Shown here: one piece after another, positions 8,323 through 16,128 of the stretch
Position numbering within the stretch: position 1 is the first letter of the stretch
Layout of the letters: each line of letters starts with the position of its first letter
Source of the DNA: Chthonomonadales bacterium
GTDB lineage: Bacteria; Armatimonadota; Chthonomonadetes; Chthonomonadales; CAJBBX01
DNA length: 38,619 nt
Assembly: GCA_013360745.1 (NCBI GenBank)
Contig: JABWBA010000027.1
Location: 1 to 38,619, forward strand
Direction: 5' to 3'
Program-made: the position numbers and the translations under genes
Notes under the pieces: generated by a model
What the model saw: the letters and a program-made list of their open reading frames with translations, nothing else
Told to the model about the DNA's origin: nothing
Database searches by the model: none

Positions 8323-8353
8323 TTGACATCGTCGGAGCGGACGGTGCTATAAT
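8323..8353 (+). promoter_or_regulatory. Promoter of the tRNA-Leu / tRNA-Gly pair
   Basis: TTGACA (8323-8328) and TATAAT (8348-8353), both consensus, are 19 bp apart. TGC immediately before the -10 makes it an extended -10, which can offset the long spacer. It lies 34 bases before the first tRNA. Confidence 0.8.
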
Positions 8354-8387
8354 AGCGATGCCATGGGGACCGCGGCCATTCCGTGGC

Positions 8388-8468
8388 GGGCGAGTGGTGG
8401 AATGGCAGACACGCTGGTCTTAGGAACCAGTGCCGAAAGGTGTAGGAGTTCGAATCTCCTCTCGCCCA
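8388..8468 (+). tRNA. tRNA-Leu (anticodon UAG)
   Basis: 81 nt. The acceptor stem GGGCGAG (8388-8394) pairs with CTCGCCC (8461-8467), with discriminator A. The anticodon arm is CTGGT-CTTAGGA-ACCAG, giving UAG, which reads CUN leucine codons. The long variable arm TGCCGAAAGGTGT and the T-arm with GTTCGAATC are as expected for a class II tRNA. CCA is not encoded. Confidence 0.96.
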
Positions 8469-8494
8469 TGGTATGGCGTACCGGCGTCCCGCAT

Positions 8495-8566
8495 GCGGGA
8501 GTAGCTCAGTGGTAGAGCGCCTCCTTGCCAAGGAGGAGGTCGCGGGTTCGAAACCCGTCTCCCGCT
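8495..8566 (+). tRNA. tRNA-Gly (anticodon GCC)
   Basis: 72 nt. The acceptor stem GCGGGAG (8495-8501) pairs with CTCCCGC (8559-8565), with discriminator T. The anticodon arm is CCTCC-TTGCCAA-GGAGG, giving GCC. The T-arm is GCGGG-TTCGAAA-CCCGT. CCA is not encoded. It is probably co-transcribed with the tRNA-Leu 26 bases upstream. The accessory region begins directly after it. Confidence 0.96.
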
Positions 8567-8589
8567 TGTTCCCTCGCGGATCAGGCTCC

Positions 8590-8871
8590 TCATTTCGCCG
8601 CACCTGACGCCGTCACGCTGCCAATGCCGGAGCGCGACCTGACAGGGGGGTAGTCACGGGAACCCACTTTTCCCTTGTAAGGGTTCACGTTGCCCCGCGT
8701 GGACCAGTTGTATAGGAAACTTCCATCGGGTGCCGACCTATAGTGCGGGGCAACGTAGGTCCCATCCGTTCGGAAGTAACCGCGGACGCGTACGCTCCGC
8801 TGAGCGTCGCCCGCTAGCCCGACGGCGAGGAAGACAACGCACCAGAGCAGGACAAGCCTTCGCACGAACAT
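8590..8871 (-). CDS. Small secreted protein with G-Y-x-R-x-D-G-T / NPY motif
   Basis: 93 residues with a clear start: AAGGAGG eight bases before the ATG at 8871. The first 23 residues ([20 protein letters not shown]) form a signal peptide. The mature part reads [20 protein letters not shown], then [16 protein letters not shown], a short motif pair that I recognise from many small exported bacterial proteins of unknown function (often GYxRxDGTYVxPHxRS...NWSxxGNxNPYTGxxG). No enzyme residues can be named. It is the last in a string of minus-strand genes and lies head-on against the tRNA-Gly. Confidence 0.85.
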   Translation of the reverse strand: MFVRRLVLLWCVVFLAVGLAGDAQRSVRVRGYFRTDGTYVAPHYRSAPDGSFLYNWSTRGNVNPYKGKVGSRDYPPVRSRSGIGSVTASGAAK

Positions 8872-9077
8872 GCGGACACCTCCTTACTCACGAAACAACG
8901 TAACATACGCCACGAGTGGCCCAACGGCGTTACCAACGACTGCGACCGGCGCGCAACCATGATGGCCCAACTGGCAGGCTGGCCTCCCATCACACAGCAC
9001 CGGCAACTGCCCCTTGGGCCTGCCTGTGGGGTGGGCGTGCCTCACCGCTGCGAACCTAGAGCACCTGTGTCCGCGCG

Positions 9078-9389
9078 TTAGGAAACGGCCGGCACCGTAT
9101 CGAGAGCGGCACTCAGTCTGCGGTATTCCAGAACCGCGCAGAACACCCCGTACGCAATCCATGCGACGACAGCGCACGCAACGAGGATGGTGATGAAGCG
9201 CACGGCTCTGGCTGATTCCCTTCGCTCGACGTCGGTGATTACACCTGTCGCCACGAGGTACGCTAGGAGTTCGGCTCGGTACTTCTCAGTAGCTAGGGGG
9301 TCCAAGAACCGCTGCCAGAAGGTCGGAGGCTTCGGGGCCTCGGGGACGTGGCGCTGCCCCTGTGCGTCGCTGACAGGACCACCTGCCAA
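9078..9389 (-). CDS. Small single-pass membrane protein, unknown function
   Basis: 103 residues. Start is a TTG at 9389 preceded by GGAG at a spacing of six. The N-terminal half is polar (PKPPTFWQRFLDPLATEKYR); residues 65-88 (AVRFITILVACAVVAWIAYG) form one transmembrane helix. No family is recognised. A good minus-strand promoter lies about 65 bases upstream. It may be specific to this accessory region. Confidence 0.6.
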   Translation of the reverse strand: MAGGPVSDAQGQRHVPEAPKPPTFWQRFLDPLATEKYRAELLAYLVATGVITDVERRESARAVRFITILVACAVVAWIAYGVFCAVLEYRRLSAALDTVPAVS

Positions 9390-9731
9390 TGGTGCTCCGT
9401 TGTGCGGCGGGTCCGACGGTCATGCGGGGTTCCGAGCGTGGCGTGACAGTCATGATAGCATTATACGCTCTTTGACCACGGCCGGGCAAAGCGCACCGGA
9501 CGCAGAAATCCTGCAGGCAACACTAGAATCGTACTTACAGTCGCAGCGCGACTGGATCGCAAGGCCCACGACCACAACATCACGGAGGACATGGGCCGTG
9601 CCACATGCTTCCGGTTCGGATGCATCCCGAACGTCCATCTTGCAGGACGCCTGTCACGACCTTTGCCCCTATCGCCGCGCCCCGCTCATGCGGTGGCCGA
9701 TGGACTCGCGCCCTATCCCCCGCCGTGAACC
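9390..9731. other. Intergenic stretch without a supported gene
   Basis: This 342-base gap between two minus-strand genes contains the promoter at 9460-9489. The remaining open frames, including a 62-codon minus-strand frame ending at 9450, lack ribosome binding sites and recognisable sequence. Confidence 0.6.
9460..9489 (-). promoter_or_regulatory. Promoter upstream of the 103-residue membrane protein
   Basis: On the minus strand, TTGCCC (9489-9484) and a perfect TATAAT (9465-9460) are separated by 18 bp. The expected transcript start near 9453 leaves a 64-base leader to the TTG start at 9389. Confidence 0.6.
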
Positions 9732-10484
9732 CTAACGCATCTGCGCGACAATGCGGCTTCCTGTGGCACTCAGTATCTTCAGGCGGAATCGCTTCAGGTT
9801 CGAGACGGTAGTAAGTTTGGCGGCGAACTCGCGCAGGGCCGACCTGGCGATGAGGACCTCTGTCCTATAGATGCGGGTCTCGTACGTTCCCGGACTTACC
9901 TCGACTACCCCCTGCAGCTTGCTGATGGCCTTCTCGACATCCGACGACACAGCGACGCTGGGCACGCCTCGAATCTCAAGCTCTATGTGTTGCCCCACGC
10001 CGAACGCCAGCTTCTCCAACTTGCTGAGGAGCCTCTCTGCCATCACCTCCGCGGTCTGCGCCAAGGCCACTTTGCTGGCCAGTTCCTCCGACACATCCGG
10101 AGCGCCAGTTCGCTGCGCAGCGTCTGAGTAGATACGCTCTGCAGTGTCTACACGGACGGCTCTGAGTTCAACACGAGCCCGGCACTGCAGCCGCCGTACA
10201 CGAATGCCATCAATGTCTTCAGTGGTGTCGGTCGCCACCTGCGTGAACGCCTCGCCGGTGACGAAGATATCGGCACCGAACCGCCGGCCGATCTTGGCGG
10301 CTTCTGTGTCGGCGCCGCGCCCGCCCTTCACGATCCGATCCACTGCGTCGCTGTACCGGATATCCCGGTACCGGTCCTGGTCCACCACCTTATAGCCGGC
10401 CTCAATGAGTTGCCTGCACAACTCCGTCTCGACCGCCGGGTCGGGGATGCGTGGCTGAGCCAGGTGCCGTTCTGGGACAACCAC
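9732..10484 (-). CDS. CsgG/TolB-like secretion-associated protein, N-terminus uncertain
   Basis: 250 residues from a GTG at 10484. The fold pattern is that of CsgG/FlgT/TolB-N type proteins: a strand (MVVPER), an amphipathic helix EVTELCRQL-like, GYKVVDQDRY, then AAKIGRRFGADIFVTGEAFT and CRARVELRAVRVDTAERIYS. A second alpha/beta unit follows (ELEIRGVPSVAVSSDVEKA). Such proteins sit in the periplasm or outer membrane. The GTG has no Shine-Dalgarno. A strong one (AAGGAG, 10619-10614) precedes a TTG/GTG start at 10609 or 10603 in another frame that overlaps the gene by more than 100 bases. In the gene's own frame the sequence stays open back past 10600 without a start. A frameshift joining the two is likely. 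Exact function unknown. Confidence 0.65.
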   Translation of the reverse strand: MVVPERHLAQPRIPDPAVETELCRQLIEAGYKVVDQDRYRDIRYSDAVDRIVKGGRGADTEAAKIGRRFGADIFVTGEAFTQVATDTTEDIDGIRVRRLQCRARVELRAVRVDTAERIYSDAAQRTGAPDVSEELASKVALAQTAEVMAERLLSKLEKLAFGVGQHIELEIRGVPSVAVSSDVEKAISKLQGVVEVSPGTYETRIYRTEVLIARSALREFAAKLTTVSNLKRFRLKILSATGSRIVAQMR

Positions 10485-10654
10485 AATGACGCGCCAGCGA
10501 CGAGGCAGTCTGGCATCACGGACACTGCACGCGAAGCCGTCGTCAGGGCGCGAAAACCCGGAAGTTGGACGGTCCAGGCATGAGCGATCACGCGCGTTAT
10601 CACGGGCAAGTTCTCCTTTGTGAATGACTTACCGCCGTCGGGCGGTCAATGGGA

Positions 10655-10855
10655 CTACAGCCCCTTGAACTTCAAGTTGAGCCATGAGGCCAACCCCAAG
10701 CAGAGCAACAGAAGCACCACATCGAGGTCAGCACCAAACACCGTCTGCAGGCCGGGGAATAGTGCGTGATGGGCTTTGTACAGACCCCAGAAGACCAGGC
10801 CGGCTTTCGCTATCGCGATCCACATACGGTTATCGGGGTACAGCACACGGAACAC
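10655..10855 (-). CDS. Small two-helix membrane protein
   Basis: 66 residues. GTG start at 10855 with AGGAG seven bases upstream. Two hydrophobic segments are visible: WIAIAKAGLVFWGLYKAHHA (about 12-31) and DVVLLLLCLGLASWLNL (about 45-61). The leader (AAAGGAGAACT) is nearly identical to the one before the 10609 start of the next gene downstream, which suggests related or duplicated translation signals. No family recognised. Confidence 0.6.
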   Translation of the reverse strand: MFRVLYPDNRMWIAIAKAGLVFWGLYKAHHALFPGLQTVFGADLDVVLLLLCLGLASWLNLKFKGL

Positions 10856-11118
10856 AGTAGTTCTCCTTTCTAGACGGTTCTCTTGTCATCGAGCGGTCCA
10901 GTGGCACACGCTGTCAATAGCTAGGCAATGTAGACCACGCATGTTCGGTTGGAGTCGCAGGCCACCAGTAAGGTCCTCGAGATCCGAACCGGGACCTCCT
11001 TGAAGGCGTCGAACGGCGTGCGTGCCCGGTGCATACTAGCTTGCTCCTCAGCGAATGCCGCCGCCACCGCCCGCTACCGCCAACGCCGGAAGGTCCTGCT
11101 GCGATTGCCATGCGGTCC

Positions 11119-12450
11119 TTATTCCGAGCCTCCGTCACCTCGGTCCGTGGCAGAAGGAACTGACGCCTCCTGTCGCTCAGTTTGTGCGCGTGATTCCGAG
11201 CGTGCAGGAGTTGCCACGTCGGACACTGTACTGTTCGCGTTCGCCTCCCGCGGCGGCGCAGATGGCCCCGCTGAAGCAACTCGCCTCTCAATCCACCACG
11301 AGAATGGCCACAGGCCCCCCAGCACTAGAGGGAACAGCCACAGAGGCGTCCTCCACCACAAGGGATCGCCGCTTAGCCCGGTGGCCTGCGACGCATGGCG
11401 CGCGTACCCGATGAGGGCCCAAACGAGCAAGGAGATCATAGGCACGACCATGCAGAGCCAGTCGCGAATCCAGACGTGCATCTGGATGATGTGGCCCGTT
11501 GGCGACCCGAAGCCATAGCGTGTGATGTTCCAGTGCTCCGCGACTATCGCCGCGGAGGCCAGTAGGGAGAGAACGGCGAACACCACACCCAATCCTAGTG
11601 AACCGCCTCCCAGATGCACGATCGGAGCATCTCCTCCCTTGGAAGTGCCGGTCACAAGCGTGAACATCCCGACAAAGACTATCTCGAAAAGCATGAAAAA
11701 CACGATGCCGTCTTTGACGAGGTTGCCAAGGAATTCCATGCGTAGTTGCCAGCTCTGTGGCCCAGGCTGCGACAAAGCAGGCAAGACCCACAGTAAGCCG
11801 CCGAGTACGTATGCAACGTAGAAAATGGACGAAAGGGAGACAGCCTTGCTCCATCGAACGATGGCATAAGCAAGGGACGGGAATTCGCGGGGCGCCGTCT
11901 GCCCGACGAGCCATGCCGCGAAACTGATCGCGAAGACGGCGACCATCACTACGAGTATGAACACCCGGTGAGACCACATCTGGATGCACGTCCTCTTAGC
12001 CAGGTTCCAGCCTCGGTTGCCTTGCAGCCACGACGCCACCAGATATCCTATGAGAAGGCTTGGCAGACCAGCCACCGAAACCTTCACTGAGATGGTCTCC
12101 TGCAGCTGGGTTGAAACGGCCAACAGCACTCCGGATACATAACCCGGATCGTGGTCGGTCCTTAATGCTGCCCATCGAACCACCAAGGCGCAGACAATCA
12201 GGGGAATCCACGCAATGGCCGCCATCGATGTCTGCAGTACGCTCCAGTAACGTCCGCGATCGGTACTAGATCCGTCTGTCTCTCCGTAAGGACGCGCATT
12301 CAGGACGGCGTACGACCACGTGTTTGGCCACCACTGGTGGCCGTGCCGGATGCTCGCGATATAGCAGTCATAGTAGATGTGCGTTTCGAAAACTGCTAGA
12401 GTCGGTAGAACGATGAGAGCGTACATCATCACTTGCTCGACAAGGCTCAT
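11119..12450 (-). CDS. Polytopic membrane protein of unknown function
   Basis: 443 residues from the ATG at 12450, which has AGGGAG seven bases upstream; an ATG at 12471 in frame lacks one. About nine or ten hydrophobic segments run from MMYALIVLPTLAVFE near the start to TPLWLFPLVLGGLWPFSWW near residue 385, including VFILVVMVAVFAISFAAWLV and LGVVFAVLSLLASAAIVA. The C-terminal 60 residues are polar and low in complexity (Ala, Ser, Arg, Glu). I recognise no transporter or enzyme motif. It lies just downstream of the interrupted caspase-like lipoprotein gene (117 bases) on the same strand, so the two could act together at the membrane. Codon use looks less GC-biased than in the flanking backbone. 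Confidence 0.75.
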   Translation of the reverse strand: MSLVEQVMMYALIVLPTLAVFETHIYYDCYIASIRHGHQWWPNTWSYAVLNARPYGETDGSSTDRGRYWSVLQTSMAAIAWIPLIVCALVVRWAALRTDHDPGYVSGVLLAVSTQLQETISVKVSVAGLPSLLIGYLVASWLQGNRGWNLAKRTCIQMWSHRVFILVVMVAVFAISFAAWLVGQTAPREFPSLAYAIVRWSKAVSLSSIFYVAYVLGGLLWVLPALSQPGPQSWQLRMEFLGNLVKDGIVFFMLFEIVFVGMFTLVTGTSKGGDAPIVHLGGGSLGLGVVFAVLSLLASAAIVAEHWNITRYGFGSPTGHIIQMHVWIRDWLCMVVPMISLLVWALIGYARHASQATGLSGDPLWWRTPLWLFPLVLGGLWPFSWWIERRVASAGPSAPPREANANSTVSDVATPARSESRAQTERQEASVPSATDRGDGGSE

Positions 12451-12567
12451 TGTCTGGCTCCCTGCTGACATGCGCCGTACCCATTGTCAGTTGGGCTCTA
12501 CAGCACGTGCCGCACACGATGATTGGGTTCTGACCCACACCCGCAGGCGATCACTGCCATGGAATCA

Positions 12568-14367
12568 CTACCGCCCTGGCTTCACCGGGAACTCAGAGCG
12601 CGCGCGTGTAGTCAGCTCGTTGATCGGCGTAATCCTGCCTTCAGGATAATCGACGTAGGCCACGCGCCAGATGCCGTACTCAGGAAGCGGCCGCGGGCAC
12701 ATAAACGACATCGGATTCCCGCTCGTCGTCTCGACCCACACGTACGGCGTGGTTGCTGCCGTGACGCCGTGTGCCGAAAAATAGTGGACATAGAGCTCGT
12801 ATCTACCGCTCGGGAGTGACGTCGCGGTGATGTGTTCTGGACCGAAGCCGTCGACATCGTCCACGTCCAATGCCGCTCCCCAAGAGGTGACTTTGTTGTA
12901 CCAGTAACATTCCGTCAGGCCCTGTGCCGACCCGCTGATCGGATTCAGGTGCAGATCCACGTCGGTTCCGTCCGTGTTCCAGCTCAGTTCAGTCCACAGC
13001 GCCTGGCTCGGGAAGCTGCCGGTGAACCGCACCTCTTCAACGTCTTCTCCGGTAGGGGTCACGGCGTGGACTCTAAGAACGTTTGATCCTGCTCGACACA
13101 CCGTGCTGCCATGGAAATTGCCGTTGGAGTTGACTGTCAGGGGAGACGGGACACCGTTTATCTCGACACTGGCATAGGAACCCGCAGGCCATGGGCTGAT
13201 ACTGCCTGCGTACTGCAGGACCCGCGTTGTGACCGTCTGTCCGGGACGTGGTGTCGTGATCGTGATACTGCCGGCGGTAGTGGGGGTCGCATTCAACGTG
13301 ATGTCTGGATCACCAGCGATCTTGAGCATGTACGGGTTACCGTTGAACACACCGCCCTTGAGGTGCTGCGGGAGGTCGTCCACGGCCTGCTGAAGATTCC
13401 TGCCCCGTGCCATGCGCAGAAGAAGGCGGTTGTAGGCCCAGGGCGACACGGGTTGTGAGTCGGTCCATCCAGCGTAGGAGGCAATACCCACTCCGAACAG
13501 TGTGTTGCTCATCGTTGCGTCGTACGATCCGCAACCGGCATTCAAGAACAGGCCTCTGGCAAACTTGCGGTCCTTGTAGTTGGTGTCCCAGAACTTCGGT
13601 CTTACTCCGATGAATGATCGCGTCTGTGTCCGCTCGCCGTTGGCGCCATCGAGACCCCAGTCCACGATAATGACGTCAACCTCGCCGCCAGTCCACGCCG
13701 ACCAGTAGGTGGGGATTGAGTTCACCCAGTTGACCTACTGACCAGTCATCATGGAGTAGTTGCCTGGTACGCCGGAGTGGCCGAGGTACAGGATGAGGGA
13801 AGCCGAGCTAAGCTCTCTGAACCGCTCGACAGTTGCAGCAGCGCCGTTGATCCGCTCAACGCGATACCCGAGTGCCTCGAGCAAGTCTGCCGACAGATCT
13901 AACATGCTTGACGCATCAGATAAGGCGGGGTCATCGGAAAGCGTGTTGACCACCGCCGCGTTCTGGTTTCCGGTTGGCGCTCGGCCACGGCGAATCTCCG
14001 AGACGGCGGCCATGACTTCGGCTCTCAGCGCTGGCATATCAGGCGGAACGAACTTAGGCATGTCCTGAACCCAGACGAGCCGCCCCCCACTACGCATGGT
14101 GACGCCCAAGGAACCATCGCTGCCAACGACGACTTCACGGACACGCTCGTCCGCAGCCGCCACGCGACGGGCCTCATCCAGCGCGGTGGGGTTCTCTATG
14201 CCGCCATTTGAGCGGAGTACATCACCCACCCGGTTCGCCACGGCTTCTGCGTCGGCGGCGGCCTTCTTGAGGTCGCCGTTGCCGCCGCCTCCGCAACCAA
14301 CCGCAGCGAGAATAATAAGAACCGCGACTAGCGCCAGACCAAGTCGAGTGCTTCTGAACCTGAGCAT
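12568..14367 (-). pseudogene. Caspase-like lipoprotein with YfaP/DUF2135-type domain, interrupted by one in-frame TAG
   Basis: A single reading frame of 600 codons is broken only by TAG at 13737-13735. Start: ATG 14367 with GAGGAG seven bases upstream; the signal peptide ends in a lipobox (LAAVGC, then GGGG). The first part (to about residue 210) ends in SLILYLGHSGVPGNYSMMTG, a strand followed by the His of a clan CD (caspase-like) site. After the TAG the same domain goes on: VDVIIVDWGL, then LFLNAGCGSYDA with the candidate catalytic Cys and SYAGWTDSQPVS. The C-terminal part has Ig-like strands and TDVDLHLNPISG...DVDDVDGFGPE, a YfaP/DUF2135-like domain. The amber sits between the putative His and Cys, so the upstream product would lack half the active site. 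Restart at GTG 13725 is possible but would lack a signal peptide. Nonsense mutation, readthrough or sequencing error cannot be told apart here. Confidence 0.75.
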
Positions 14368-14439
14368 TTCCTTTCTCCTCTCATTCTGCGATGACAAATG
14401 TCTATGCTGAACGCACGATAGGACGATGCGCGCGTGGAG

Positions 14440-14766
14440 TCACGTCAGACCGAAGAAGCTCGACGGCGGCTTGTGATAGCGTTGTGCTAACAGGAGTACG
14501 GCAATGACGATCCAGATCATGAGCGCCCATGCGCAACCGCCCGACGGGAACCGCCTGCTACTCTCGAACAGAAACTGGACCCATGATAGTGCGAGCGCAA
14601 TACCCAGAAGGATGGGTGCAAAATCGAGTCTCGCTCGGGATCCGTTCATCACGATCTCTATGGCTCCGAGGATCACAACCGCGATGATGCCAGGCAGCCA
14701 ACCGCCCGAACATCCCTGGGTACACGATGGTGTTTGATCGAATTGGTTCGTCGGTCCTATGAACAC
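14440..14766 (-). CDS. Small membrane protein with three hydrophobic segments
   Basis: 108 residues. GTG start at 14766 with GAGAGGTG five bases upstream. Segments GWLPGIIAVVILGAIEIVM, FAPILLGIALALSWVQFLF and GCAWALMIWIVIAVLLLA are hydrophobic. The N-terminus has two Cys (TPSCTQGCSGG). No family is recognised. It precedes the caspase-like lipoprotein gene by 72 bases on the same strand. Confidence 0.6.
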   Translation of the reverse strand: MFIGPTNQFDQTPSCTQGCSGGWLPGIIAVVILGAIEIVMNGSRARLDFAPILLGIALALSWVQFLFESSRRFPSGGCAWALMIWIVIAVLLLAQRYHKPPSSFFGLT

Positions 14767-14817
14767 AATGCACCTCTCTATCAGCTCTCACTATCGAACC
14801 CATCAACCATCCAAACA

Positions 14818-14955
14818 TCACCGATCGTAACTGATGAGAGACGGTTGAAGTTGACCCACCCGGGGTGGGCATTTCCGCTCAGCCTTGGCCTTCAGATCCT
14901 CGAGCTCCTGACGGAGTTTGCCCAGTTCAACCGTCGTGGCGAGACGCGGCTTAGC
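14818..14955 (-). other. Out-of-frame coiled-coil reading frame, possible displaced C-terminus
   Basis: Forty-five open codons after a TGA at 14958-14956 read VELGKLRQELEDLKAKAE then RKCPPR, a good heptad coiled-coil followed by a Cys-Pro turn, and end at TGA 14820-14818. There is no start codon or ribosome binding site. The frame overlaps the 3' end of the preceding membrane-protein gene in a different register, so it may be its original C-terminus displaced by a frameshift near 14955. Confidence 0.35.
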
Positions 14956-15476
14956 TCATGGAGCGGATCCAATCCCCTCACGAACCACAATAAAACGAGC
15001 AAGGCCCACATATGACCTATAGCGTCATTGGCGAACTCGATGTCGAACGGGCGGTCCATGACGGACTTCACCTTGACCGCGGGATCATAAGCCGTTGCCT
15101 TGCAGTTCGGCCCCAGGAGTCGGGCCTTTGCCCCCGCTGCTTGTCTTATCGCCTCGTAGACCAGGTACACGCCCGCCACCAAGGATCCCAGAACGATCAC
15201 ATGACCAATGAAGTGGAAGCCCTCGTCTCCGGCGAGCGGCGCACCGACGAACAGGGCGACCAATAGGGCACCCGCGCACCCCCATGTCGCACTCTTCGCA
15301 TCTATCAGATCGTGGTCGTGGCAGCGGTCAAAGTAAGGGAAGCGGAACTCCTCGTTTCCCTCAGGACGGTACAGGCTCTCGGTCCGGAACTTGGTGCTCG
15401 GCTCGCCGCAGCAGACGCACAACGGGAGTGCGACGAACTTGTCAAGGAGATCGCGCGGAAACTGCACTGTTGTCAC
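14892..15476 (-). CDS. Membrane protein with Cys/His cluster, unknown function
   Basis: 194 residues from the GTG at 15476, which has GGAGG eight bases upstream; the frame is open further upstream but without such a site. Near the N-terminus LPLCVCCGEPSTKF and FDRCHDHDL give a Cys-x-x-Cys...Cys-x-His-x-His cluster that could bind zinc. Two hydrophobic helices follow (ATWGCAGALLVALFVGAPLA and FIGHVIVLGSLVAGVYLVY), and a third lies near the C-terminus (GHMWALLVLLWFV). The last 25 residues are Arg/Ser-rich and may be the product of a frameshift, since another frame there encodes a coiled-coil. It is the first of the minus-strand series. Confidence 0.6.
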   Translation of the reverse strand: MTTVQFPRDLLDKFVALPLCVCCGEPSTKFRTESLYRPEGNEEFRFPYFDRCHDHDLIDAKSATWGCAGALLVALFVGAPLAGDEGFHFIGHVIVLGSLVAGVYLVYEAIRQAAGAKARLLGPNCKATAYDPAVKVKSVMDRPFDIEFANDAIGHMWALLVLLWFVRGLDPLHELSRVSPRRLNWANSVRSSRI

Positions 15477-15568
15477 GGTCGTGTCCTCCGAGGCATGCCT
15501 CACGGGGCTTATCCTTATTTCCAATGACGCGCGAGGCTGGCATCGGCGCTGTTTTGCGAGATACATAG

Positions 15569-16036
15569 TCCGTTTTTGATCTCGATCAGGCCGGGACACG
15601 AGAAGACCGGGCCGAAGGAAACGCAGCGCACGCCGGGGCGCCGAGGCGGCACCGCGGAGTGTGCCAACTGCTCATTGCCAAGGACCGTGGCGGTGAGTTC
15701 GGCGACGCCGCGTTGTATCTGCAGATGCTCGGGTCTGATCGGTTCCAGATCACGGACCGAGATAACTGGGAGCGATCGTCTCCGGCACGAGGCTTAGCTG
15801 GAAGGACGAAGCGGAGCACGGCGGCGAGTGCAATCCAGGAGGCCCTAGCGCAGCGCGGCAAGCTTACGCGGGCCGACCTCGTCAAAGTGGGCCACGCCAA
15901 TGGCGCAAGCACAGGCGTCACGGACGGCGTGCTGAAGTCGCTGCGGGAAGGTGGGCACATCCTTCGCACGAGGGCCGCCAGCGGCGAGGCGGCGTTTGAG
16001 CTCGCTGGCGAAGGCGAACGCACGCGCTACATTTAG
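15569..16036 (+). pseudogene. Gene fragment: possible replicative ATPase tail with winged-helix end
   Basis: The frame opens after a TAG at 15566 and runs 155 codons. It has no ATG; GTG at 15659 lacks a convincing ribosome binding site. GVCQLLIAKDRGGEFGDAAL resembles the last strands of DnaB/RepA-type ATPases (compare IAKxRxGPTG). The C-terminal 70 residues (AIQEALAQRGKLTRADLVKV, DGVLKSLREGGHILRTR) look like a winged helix. The whole is read as the 3' end of a phage- or plasmid-type replication gene. The assignment is weak. Confidence 0.4.
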
Positions 16037-16084
16037 CCGTCGCTTCCCGCAACGCCGACAGTCCGACCCACACGAGACAAAGGC

Positions 16085-16104
16085 TATAATGCAATAACAT
16101 TGCA
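16085..16104 (+). promoter_or_regulatory. Promoter -10 with overlapping palindromic operator before the DUF4143 gene
   Basis: A perfect -10 TATAAT lies at 16085-16090. It overlaps by one base a perfect dyad TGCAAT-AAC-ATTGCA at 16090-16104, which would cover the transcription start. The -35 is poor (TCCGAC at 16062-16067). A repressor site over the start point is the simplest reading. Confidence 0.55.
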
Positions 16105-16128
16105 CATTAGCCCGAGGTGAAGCCGCCT

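Noticed and set aside
8121-8603. Minus-strand open frame of 160 codons with [20 protein letters not shown]
   Set aside because: It is the antisense of the two tRNA genes; this text is a well-known artefact of translating the complement of tRNA-Gly.
9450-9638. 62-codon minus-strand frame in the gap before the CsgG-like gene
   Set aside because: No ribosome binding site, no hydrophobic or conserved pattern, and it overlaps a likely promoter.
10914-11291. 125-codon minus-strand frame overlapping the polytopic membrane protein gene
   Set aside because: It overlaps the 3' end of a better supported gene, is Arg-rich and has no family likeness.
13735-13737. Genome-wide reassignment of TAG to an amino acid
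   Set aside because: top6B and the histidine kinase end at TAG at family-appropriate positions, so TAG is a stop here.
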